The notes under the pieces were generated by a model. That model searched no databases and was not told the DNA's origin. It saw nothing but the letters and a program-made list of their open reading frames with translations. Below, piece after piece: positions 17,901-23,625 of a stretch of DNA of 47,726 nucleotides. The translations under genes were made by a program, and so were the position numbers. Positions within the stretch are counted from its first letter, which is position 1, and the number at the start of each line of letters is the position of its first letter. This DNA comes from Virgibacillus sp. AGTR (GTDB lineage: Bacteria > Bacillota > Bacilli > Bacillales > Amphibacillaceae), in assembly GCF_016919725.2 (NCBI RefSeq), contig NZ_JAJERH010000029.1:1-47726 (forward strand), in the 5' to 3' direction.

Positions 17901-18641
17901 CCAATCAGAACTTTCTGGCACATCGGTTTGATCCCCCCAAATTTGCGGAGATGCTGGTGGTAAGTCTGCATACCAATCATAGAAGCTGAGCATTTGTCCG
18001 CCAAGCAAATGCATAAAACGACTACCGGCTGCATAGCTTAGCATTGACATTGCTGGGATTGGTGAAAATCCAACATTACGGTCAGGACCATATTTGACGA
18101 TTGTATAAAGTGTTGAAGCCGCTATAAGCTTAGTTACTTCTTCCCAATCAGCTCTAACTAATCCTCCCTTCCCCCTAGCCTGTTTATAAGACTTTGCTTT
18201 TTCCTTATCTTCCACAATACTTTTCCATGCTTCTAATGGAGTGTCATTTGTAGCTAAAGCTTCTCTCCATAAAAGCAATAATTTCTTCCTGACATATGGA
18301 TATTTCACGCGCAATGGGCTGTAAATATACCAAGAAAAGCTTGCTCCTCTTGGGCATCCGCGTGGCTCAAAATCTGGCATATCTGGTCCTGTCGATGGAT
18401 AGTCTAAGGCCTGGCCTTCCCATGTAACGATCCCATCTTTTACGTAAATATTCCAACTACATGATCCCGTACAGTTCACACCATGTGTGGAACGAATTAT
18501 CTTGTCATGCTGCCATCTTTTTCGATATACATTTTCCCAATCACGGTTCCCTTCTTGTAATTGGCTATGATTATTTGAATAAGTCTCTTTTGGTTTTAAA
18601 TAATTTAATCGTTGCCAAAGTGGAGATGGTTTTTTTTTCAT
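14958..18641 (-). CDS. narG: respiratory nitrate reductase alpha subunit NarG
   Basis: The 1227-aa catalytic Mo-bisMGD subunit, full length, reducing nitrate to nitrite on the cytoplasmic side. The N-terminal HGVNCTGSCSW with a later Cys in RGCPRG gives the His/Cys-ligated FS0 cluster. The DWYADLPPASPQIWGDQTD segment holds the Asp expected to bind Mo, and INHWYNSD and GGWAHYVGQEK are cofactor-pocket motifs. The start ATG has GGAGGG 8 nt upstream, and a Crp/Fnr box lies at about -41.5. No export signal is present, as normal for NarG. Confidence 0.97.
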   Translation of the reverse strand: MKKKPSPLWQRLNYLKPKETYSNNHSQLQEGNRDWENVYRKRWQHDKIIRSTHGVNCTGSCSWNIYVKDGIVTWEGQALDYPSTGPDMPDFEPRGCPRGASFSWYIYSPLRVKYPYVRKKLLLLWREALATNDTPLEAWKSIVEDKEKAKSYKQARGKGGLVRADWEEVTKLIAASTLYTIVKYGPDRNVGFSPIPAMSMLSYAAGSRFMHLLGGQMLSFYDWYADLPPASPQIWGDQTDVPESSDWFNSSYIMTWGSNVPMTRTPDAHFLVEARYKGTKVVSVSPDYAESTKFADDWLSIRQGTDGAAAMAMGHVILNEFYNKNKTPYFENYAKQYTDFPFSVRLKQVNGKFIADRFLNAEDLGLASENNQFKPAMYNQATNGFSIPHGTMGSRWDKKGTWNLRLIDENTNEKIEPVLSFFDMEDEVIHVDMPYFDAEEKKVLPRAIPVKKVELNGEVVYVATVYDLMIGNYGIDRGLGGEAASSYNEIAPFSPAWQEEITGVDRNLIIKVAREFAQNAIDTKGRSMIIMGAGINHWYNSDTIYRAIINLVLMIGAQGVNGGGWAHYVGQEKLRPVEGWTTIQSAKDWGGPAKLQNGTSFFYFATGQWRYEETPISELAAATIDKARYDHPGDYNVLAARLGWLPSYPTFNKNGIDLYNEAIANGNETTEEIGNFVAKQLKEKKLQFAIEDPDNSVNFPRNLFVWRANLISSSGKGHEYFLKHLLGASNGLLNSDEDSIRPKEIKWRDEAPEGKVDLLINLDFRMAGTALYSDVILPASTWYEKHDLSSTDMHPFVHPFSSAITSPWEAKSDWDIFKVLAKGVSDIAQEIGMGTIKEIVATPINHDTPGEMAQPLGKIEDWSKGECEPIPGKTMPQIHVVERDFKQIYNKMTALGSNIATKAYGTKGINWMMKDEYEQAKRTFGTVDNGSIADGCPDITSARDACDAILMLSSTTNGKVAVKAWEALEKTTNLELKDLATEREEELFTFDNIVTQPKTVLTSPAFSGSEKGGRRYSPFTTNVERLIPFRTITGRQSYFLDHEIIKEFGESFAIFKPILNQKPFSSKRPDVEGKEITLNYLTPHNKWSIHSMYFDSQPMLTLFRGGPTVWLNKDDAAEIDVKDNDWIECFNRNGVVVARAVVSHRIPRTMAFMHHAQDRHIHTPGTKLTKNRGGTHNSPTKIHVKPTHMIGGYAQLSYGFNYYGPTGNQRDLNVVIRKMKEVDWLED

Positions 18642-18683
18642 TATTGTCCCTCCAAATAAGTTACTTTGTGAAGCCTATAACTT

Positions 18684-18726
18684 ATTAAAACATTCAAATC
18701 TCTACTATAGTGTGAAGTATGTCACA
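18684..18726 (-). promoter_or_regulatory. narG promoter with Crp/Fnr box
   Basis: TGTGAAGTATGTCACA (18711-18726) is a perfect TGTGA-N6-TCACA site. On the minus strand a -10-like TTTAAT (18684-18689) is centred 32 bp downstream, giving box position -41.5 and a leader of about 36 nt. A second -10-like TATAGT lies at 18704-18709 but would put the box near -21. Confidence 0.75.
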
Positions 18727-18727
18727 C

Positions 18728-18743
18728 TTTGACAGGTGTCAAA
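18728..18743. promoter_or_regulatory. second palindrome upstream of narG
   Basis: TTTGACAGGTGTCAAA is a perfect 7-bp-arm palindrome centred near -58 of the inferred narG start and 2 bp from the Crp/Fnr box. Its position suits a second activator or repressor. The regulator is not identifiable from sequence. Confidence 0.45.
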
Positions 18744-18928
18744 ATACGGTCATAAACTTATTAATATTTAAATCATCTTTTCATAATGTAATGCAAATTT
18801 AGTACAGTAACGTGTTGTGTATTGTTTGATCAATAGTCTTGCTTTTGAGTGCCTTTTTGTGATTGCTATCCTCTCCGTACAGTTCCTATCCCCCGATTTC
18901 TGCATTTTATTCATAGAATAAAAGTGTA

Positions 18929-19050
18929 AGCGCCCGAATAGAAACGAACGACTGGTGCGAGTCAACGGAGATAAAGAAATCACGGAGAGCTTCGAGCCGA
19001 TGATGACTTAACATGGGGCGATTCGTGAAGGCGCCTCGTTTCTGGGCGCT
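18929..19050. repeat. Bacillaceae palindromic intergenic element (GCGCC...GGCGC type)
   Basis: AGCGCCC (18929-18935) with GGGCGCT (19044-19050), plus inner AGAAACGA (18940-18947) with TCGTTTCT (19036-19043), frame a G+C-rich core. It is followed by AGAGCTGGAC, the tail I associate with a common Bacillaceae repeat ending GGCGCTNGAGCTNGAC. It lies between narG and the radical-SAM gene; no gene is supported in 18744-19161. Confidence 0.65.
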
Positions 19051-19131
19051 AGAGCTGGACAAAGCTCAACACGCCCATCTTTATTCACATGGGCTAATTT
19101 TATAATTCCCTTCATTTCCTAGACTACAAAA

Positions 19132-19157
19132 AAGCTAAGCATCCATCTGCTCAGCTT
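19132..19157 (-). terminator. terminator of the radical-SAM gene
   Basis: AAGCTAAGCA (19132-19141) and TGCTCAGCTT (19148-19157) form a stem with one mismatch. On the minus strand it ends in TTTTTTG. It sits 4 nt beyond the stop at 19162. Confidence 0.8.
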
Positions 19158-19161
19158 CTAT

Positions 19162-20298
19162 CTATTTTTCTATAATATTCTTTCCTTTCTTACGCATTGC
19201 TCTTGGGATATATACACAATAAGGTTCACTTTCCATATAATCACCTGTTACATTGTATGCTCTGGATCTGGAACCACCACATACATGGCGAAATTCGCAG
19301 ATTCCACATTTTCCTTTATATTTATCAGGGTTCCTTAAATTTTTAAACACCTCTGATTCTCTATAAATTTCTGATATTGGAGTGTGTCGTACATTACCTG
19401 CTCGAATAGGTAATAGACCACTTGGGTATACATCCCCAGTGTGAGAAATGAACACAAACCCATTTCCATCATTTACCCCTTTTGGAGCTCTCCCTAATCC
19501 ATCAATTTGCCCTGTTTTTCCTGCGATGATAGCATCTTCGTAAAAGATATGTTCTTTATCACTCATACCTCTTTGTTCACGCATTTTCTGCTGTATAACC
19601 ACACGCCGATAGTGCTGGCCAGCTGTTGTTTTAATATCAAAAGGAACACGCTTTGAGAGTTTGTATAACCATCTAAATACCTTCTCATGTTCAGCAGGTG
19701 AAATCATATCTGACTCTTTCCCTCGCCCAGTAGGAACAAGGAAAAACACACTCCACATTACACAATTCAAATTTTCTACTAGCTCTGCCATTTCATCCAA
19801 ATGCTCATAATTATATTTAGAAATAACCGTATTAATTTGTAAAGGCATATCCAGTTCATGTAAATCGTTAATAGCGTTTATTGTTAAATCAAAGGATCCT
19901 TCCGTACCTCGGAAATGGTCATGAACTTCTTTACAATGGCCATCGATACTAAAGGCCCATCTAGCAAGTCCAATATCTTTCGCCTTTTTCATTGCTTTTT
20001 TGGTTACATTTGGTGTTGCAGATGGTGTCATGGATAAACGGACACCTTTTTTAATCGCATATTCTGCAATATCAAAAACATCTAGACGTTCCAATGGATC
20101 TCCGCCAGTGAATACAAGCATAGGATTGTCCATTTCATAGATATTATCTATTAATTTCTTTCCTTCCTCAAAATTCAATTCTAATGGGTGTCTATGATAC
20201 TGTGCTTCTGCACGACAGTGTAAACAATGTAACTGACAAGCACGTGTTAGCTCCCATATTACGATAAACGGATTTTCATTATAATCTCTATTAAACAT
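19162..20298 (-). CDS. radical SAM/SPASM protein (TIGR04053-like, nirJ/ahbD relatives)
   Basis: A 378-aa protein. The radical SAM motif CQLHCLHC is at residues 21-28, the FTGGDPLERLD motif follows, and a C-terminal SPASM region has CGICEFRHVCGG and a last Cys near VYIP. It is related to heme-modifying enzymes (AhbD, NirJ) and peptide-modifying SPASM proteins. Firmicute members occur with Fnr-controlled nitrate genes; the substrate is unknown to me. I place the start at ATG 20298, with AAGGGTGGGG upstream; the longer reading to 20370 would run through its own Crp/Fnr box. A heme-tailoring role for the nitrate or NO reductase is possible. Confidence 0.85.
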   Translation of the reverse strand: MFNRDYNENPFIVIWELTRACQLHCLHCRAEAQYHRHPLELNFEEGKKLIDNIYEMDNPMLVFTGGDPLERLDVFDIAEYAIKKGVRLSMTPSATPNVTKKAMKKAKDIGLARWAFSIDGHCKEVHDHFRGTEGSFDLTINAINDLHELDMPLQINTVISKYNYEHLDEMAELVENLNCVMWSVFFLVPTGRGKESDMISPAEHEKVFRWLYKLSKRVPFDIKTTAGQHYRRVVIQQKMREQRGMSDKEHIFYEDAIIAGKTGQIDGLGRAPKGVNDGNGFVFISHTGDVYPSGLLPIRAGNVRHTPISEIYRESEVFKNLRNPDKYKGKCGICEFRHVCGGSRSRAYNVTGDYMESEPYCVYIPRAMRKKGKNIIEK

Positions 20299-20328
20299 TA
20301 CTGCCCCACCCTTCTTAAGTCTAGGAAA

Positions 20329-20371
20329 ATTGTAATACAATAAAACTAAACAATTAGTGATATTTATCACA
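20329..20371 (-). promoter_or_regulatory. Crp/Fnr box and promoter of the radical-SAM gene
   Basis: On the minus strand TGTGATAAATATCACT (20356-20371) is followed by TACAAT (20329-20334) with centres 32 bp apart, so the box is at -41.5. The predicted leader is about 24 nt. This is one of the cleanest examples of the shared promoter design. Confidence 0.8.
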
Positions 20372-20419
20372 TAACTAAATTATGACGTAATACGAATATT
20401 TCCAACTAGAAAATAAGAA

Positions 20420-20560
20420 AAGAGTTGGGACAAAACTTAAATGTTCTTCTAAAAAAACGATAATAAGAAAGTTATAATGTGAAACTTCAATCAGCGGGGC
20501 TTTGGTTTATCGGTGGCTCTCCCTATTAGTGTGGAACTACCCATATTATATTTTTAGCTA
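20420..20560. repeat. degenerate copy D of the dispersed repeat
   Basis: AGAGTTGGGACAAAA (about 20420) and CTTCAATCAGCGGGGCTTT (about 20486) recur in related form; the second aligns with 21631-21645 of copy C. The rest of 20372-20825 has only scraps of hydrophobic coding potential with stops (about 20600-20770) and the upstream region of the regulator gene. Confidence 0.4.
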
Positions 20561-20861
20561 AGGAACGATATGAAAGAGTTCCATCTAAATACTCCGTGAC
20601 AAACTTTACAAAACATCCCCAGAAATTAGATTATTTACTCTACTTTCGAGAGGCAGTACCATGGATTGGGTGATAGTTTGGCTTTTGCTTTAACAATCAT
20701 ATGTTTGTCACAGCTCTTACCTTTGTAATCTATTTTTTCTCAATAGTTATCCTCCAAAGTCTCCACTACAATCTGATAAGTATGATATTCTTCACATCTA
20801 ATTATAAATTGTACGTGATAATATTATGAGATGGAGCACTATATTTGAAAGGATGATAATT

Positions 20862-21557
20862 ATGTATCCAGCATCAGTTAAAAAATTATTACAACGTTTC
20901 CCCCTTTTCAAAAGTTTAACAGACTATGAAATTGATCCGATTATAAATATTGCAAAAAATCGAACCTACCGATCGGGAGTCCATATCTTTATGCAAGATG
21001 ACCTTCTCACTAATGTGTATTTTATACACCAAGGTAAAATAAAAATTTATCGAACTGATATTCAAGGAAAAGAACAAATTATCAATATTCTAAGTGAAGG
21101 TGAAATGTTTCCTCACCAAGGTTTTTTTCGTAATGATAACTATCCTGCACATGCTGAAGTAATGGAAGAAGCAGTATTATTTTACATCCCCATCCATTTA
21201 TTTGAGGATTTTTTAATCAACAATCCAGAGGTAAGTATCAAGATTTTCCGTGTGCTTGGAGATAAGATAGTGGATTTACAGAATCGCTTAGAAGAAAAAA
21301 TCCTACGTAATACTTACGAACAAATTATTCTTCTATTAATTCGCCTTGGAAAAAAACATGGAATGGAGCATATCAATGAAACAACGACATTGACCACCCG
21401 TTTTACGAATAGAGATTTAGCCAATATGATTGGTTCAAGTCGTGAAACAGTTAGCAGAACGATCACCCAATTAAAGAAGAAACAATTAATTCTAATAGAT
21501 AGTAATGGAAATATGATACTAGATACCAATAGGTTGAAGGAAGAATTATTTCAATAA
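20862..21557 (+). CDS. Crp/Fnr-family regulator without cysteines
   Basis: A 231-aa protein with an N-terminal cyclic-nucleotide-binding-type barrel (about 20-120, YFIHQGKIKIYR), a long dimerisation helix and a C-terminal HTH. The recognition helix SSRETVSRTITQL has the Arg-Glu...Arg set that reads TGTGA half sites, matching the four boxes in this window. No Cys occurs anywhere, so it cannot bind an Fe-S cluster through Cys as Bacillus or E. coli Fnr does; another input (NO via heme, a metabolite or redox partner) must be considered. I place the start at ATG 20862, with AAAGGA 8-9 nt before it. Confidence 0.9.
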   Translation: MYPASVKKLLQRFPLFKSLTDYEIDPIINIAKNRTYRSGVHIFMQDDLLTNVYFIHQGKIKIYRTDIQGKEQIINILSEGEMFPHQGFFRNDNYPAHAEVMEEAVLFYIPIHLFEDFLINNPEVSIKIFRVLGDKIVDLQNRLEEKILRNTYEQIILLLIRLGKKHGMEHINETTTLTTRFTNRDLANMIGSSRETVSRTITQLKKKQLILIDSNGNMILDTNRLKEELFQ

Positions 21558-21630
21558 AAGGTGCATCTCAAGAGAGGTGTTCCTTTTCTAATGGACATGA
21601 TTTTAATATATAGAGAGCGATCTTTTTGCT

Positions 21631-21787
21631 TCAATCAGTGGGGGTTTTGTTTTATCCCCCCACTGATTGTTCATACCACAAGGGTATGACCTGAAGACCT
21701 TTGAACCAATCAGACATTACTGGCAGTAACGCCCCACTTCGGGAAAAAAGTGAACCTCAGTATTGATAAGTGGAGTTAACTGTCAGT
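21631..21787 (+). repeat. dispersed hairpin repeat, copy C (most complete)
   Basis: From left to right: a 13-bp hairpin (CAATCAGTGGGGG 21632-21644 with CCCCCACTGATTG 21657-21669), CATACC/GGTATG (21672-21688), TTGAACCAATCAG (21701-21713), then ACTGGCAGT (21719-21727) closing on ACTGTCAGT (21779-21787) around an inner CCACTT/AAGTGG stem. The first hairpin could terminate the regulator gene 75 nt upstream, but no T-run follows. No gene is supported in 21788-21961. Confidence 0.7.
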
Positions 21788-21961
21788 TATATATGGGATC
21801 AAACACACACGAATAGAGTATCGTCTAGGTTGTTTTAGTCGCTTTCTAACCATTGCTCATCTAACTTCAATTTTTCCTTAAAAGAGATTACTTACTTAGC
21901 AGCAGTGTAAAGAGTAGTTTAGAGTTAGAAAATTAAATTTCTTTTGTAACTGACCACTTTA

Positions 21962-22135
21962 TTACGTCTTGATTCCATCCAAAAGTTTACCATTAATGTC
22001 AAAAATAGCATGTTCTGCATCAGTTATAGAAAAGCCTTGTTTTTCGAATAAAGCATTTAGTGAGTCCAGTCTATTCTTAAAGTTGAAAATCCTATTTGAC
22101 CGATTTTCTTCTATTCTTTGTCTCCAAAAAGACAT
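21962..22135 (-). CDS. possible 57-aa protein after the CtaG-like gene
   Basis: A short frame starting at ATG 22135, 8 bp after the preceding gene, ending TAA at 21962. It is charged and helical at the start (SFWRQRIEENRSNRIFNFK) and ends EHAIFDINGKLLDG. No membrane helix or known family. The ribosome binding site is poor, so translation would rely on coupling to the upstream gene. Either a real small partner of the heme-copper operon or a chance frame. Confidence 0.45.
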   Translation of the reverse strand: MSFWRQRIEENRSNRIFNFKNRLDSLNALFEKQGFSITDAEHAIFDINGKLLDGIKT

Positions 22136-22143
22136 TATTTCGT

Positions 22144-22701
22144 TTAGTAATCTTCTGTATCATCAATAAATAGCGATTGGATAAAATAAATTATAATACA
22201 TAATCCGGTTATTAAAAATGTCCAGCCTAATGCTCTTTGCTCAGTTACTAAATAGTTATTGCACAGCTGTGTAGGGGAAGCAATATAAATCCAAGCCATA
22301 ATTCCTGATAATACACTAAAGAAGATATACACACTATTCTTTTCAAATTTCATAAGTTTTTGCCAGCTATCTCTTAGTGGTACTCCTGCAAGAAATGGTA
22401 AGCTTATAAATTTAAAAATCTCTACTAATGGTAAAGTAAGGGCCTCATCCATAGCACGTGGGAGCATCCAGTAACTCATAATTATCAAAAAAAGTACTAT
22501 TCCAGGTATACCATTTTGATTCCAAGCTTCAAAAAATCCGGGAAATTTTTTCTTGAGGTATGGTGTAAACATCATTCCAATAATAACCAACAAAGGCATT
22601 TGCATATGCATATGAACTACCATTATAGATTCGAATAAAGTAATAACTGGTGGGAGCATCATGAAAATATACAATCCTAATCCATAGATTGCTTGTTTCA
22701 T
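22144..22701 (-). CDS. CtaG/DUF1404-like membrane protein of the heme-copper cluster
   Basis: A 185-aa membrane protein with five or six helices. The segment ESIMVVHMHMQMPLLVIIG resembles the His-rich motif of CtaG-type copper-delivery factors; the overall length is closer to DUF1404-like proteins found with ba3-type oxidases. A Cys lies late in the chain (SPTQLCNN). It starts 3 bp after the SCO gene, so the two are co-translated. Together they would build the CuB or CuA centre of the enzyme encoded upstream. Family name moderate, context strong. Confidence 0.7.
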   Translation of the reverse strand: MKQAIYGLGLYIFMMLPPVITLFESIMVVHMHMQMPLLVIIGMMFTPYLKKKFPGFFEAWNQNGIPGIVLFLIIMSYWMLPRAMDEALTLPLVEIFKFISLPFLAGVPLRDSWQKLMKFEKNSVYIFFSVLSGIMAWIYIASPTQLCNNYLVTEQRALGWTFLITGLCIIIYFIQSLFIDDTEDY

Positions 22702-22704
22702 CCA

Positions 22705-23334
22705 TTATCTCCCCTCATTTGTTTTCAATATACTTGTTATTTTTTCAACTGCTAAATCAATTTGTTGATAATCCATAACTTCTACTAGCTTGCCTTGGGG
22801 ATTCACTAAATAAAAAGCAGAGTTATGAGTGAAATTGCCCATATTGTCTGGTATCACAACGACTCCAAAAGAAGTTAATAACTTTTGTAATTCTTGGTTA
22901 TCAGGGATTCTTGCCATTCTCCAAGTGTTACCATCACTATTAAAATATTGGCGATATTTTTCAAGTATAGCAGGGGTATCTCTCTCCGGATCAAAACTAA
23001 TACTTAAGAAAACAATATCCTCTCCGATATATTTTTCTGGTATTCGATTATAAACCTGAGCAAGATTCATTTCTAATTTAGGACAAACATCTGTACATGC
23101 AGTATAAATAAAAGTTATCATTACATATTTATCTTCAAACTCGGAGAATGCATATAGTCTTTCCTTACTATCTTCTAAGGTAACTTCAGGAAATCTCGGC
23201 ATCTCTTCCACCAGCTTCATCGTTCTAGCCGTTTCAGCCGTATATGCTCGAAAGCCATCCGTTCCAATTAAGAATAAGATAAAACCAAACGTGATAACTA
23301 TTACTAGTGATAATATATTACTATTTCGGTTCAT
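22705..23334 (-). CDS. SCO1/SenC-family copper chaperone
   Basis: A 209-aa membrane-anchored thioredoxin-fold protein. A single N-terminal helix (SLVIVITFGFILFLIG) is followed by the copper-binding pair CTDVC (TACTDVCPKLE) and a conserved His in GNFTHNSAFYLV, the three SCO copper ligands. SCO proteins deliver Cu to the CuA site of subunit II, which is intact in the gene at 25312-25779. I choose ATG 23334. It is followed at once by the CtaG-like gene, and separated from the structural genes by a palindromic repeat. Confidence 0.9.
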   Translation of the reverse strand: MNRNSNILSLVIVITFGFILFLIGTDGFRAYTAETARTMKLVEEMPRFPEVTLEDSKERLYAFSEFEDKYVMITFIYTACTDVCPKLEMNLAQVYNRIPEKYIGEDIVFLSISFDPERDTPAILEKYRQYFNSDGNTWRMARIPDNQELQKLLTSFGVVVIPDNMGNFTHNSAFYLVNPQGKLVEVMDYQQIDLAVEKITSILKTNEGR

Positions 23335-23417
23335 TTGATCACGTCCTATTTGCAAATTTTAATAATCAAAAAGACTATGAAATTAGTATTAATCAAAGAA
23401 AAAAACAAACAATTAGA

Positions 23418-23559
23418 AATGATGATTCGTTCAACTAACTCGCTTCGGAAATATACTTTACTTTGCTCAGGCAGCGATATATCGTACGACAAAAGCGCTC
23501 TTCTTTTTCAAGGAGTCTATGTATATTTCCGGAGACAGAGTAGTTAGTTGTTCATCATT
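23418..23559. repeat. large imperfect palindrome (Bacillaceae-type intergenic repeat)
   Basis: AATGATGA, AACTAACT and GGAAATATAC on the left return inverted as GTATATTTCC, AGTTAGTT and TCATCATT on the right. The centre has GCTCAGGCAGCG and AAGGAGTCTATG, echoing the GAGCC...GGAGTC core of a widespread Bacillaceae palindrome. It lies between SCO and the heme-copper subunit I gene, on the path of any joint transcript. Confidence 0.6.
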
Positions 23560-23625
23560 CGAATTAACCGTTTCAGTTACACCCCATCTCTTTTTCTCAA
23601 GCGACATATAATTATGTTTAATTTT

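Noticed and set aside
18768-18983. 71-codon open frame on the minus strand upstream of narG
   Set aside because: It lies inside the palindromic repeat region, has no ribosome binding site and low-complexity, unlikely protein sequence.
20600-20770. Possible remnant of a nitrate/nitrite transporter (narK-like) between the radical-SAM gene and the regulator
   Set aside because: Hydrophobic scraps exist in two frames but no recognisable NarK motif; too weak to list.
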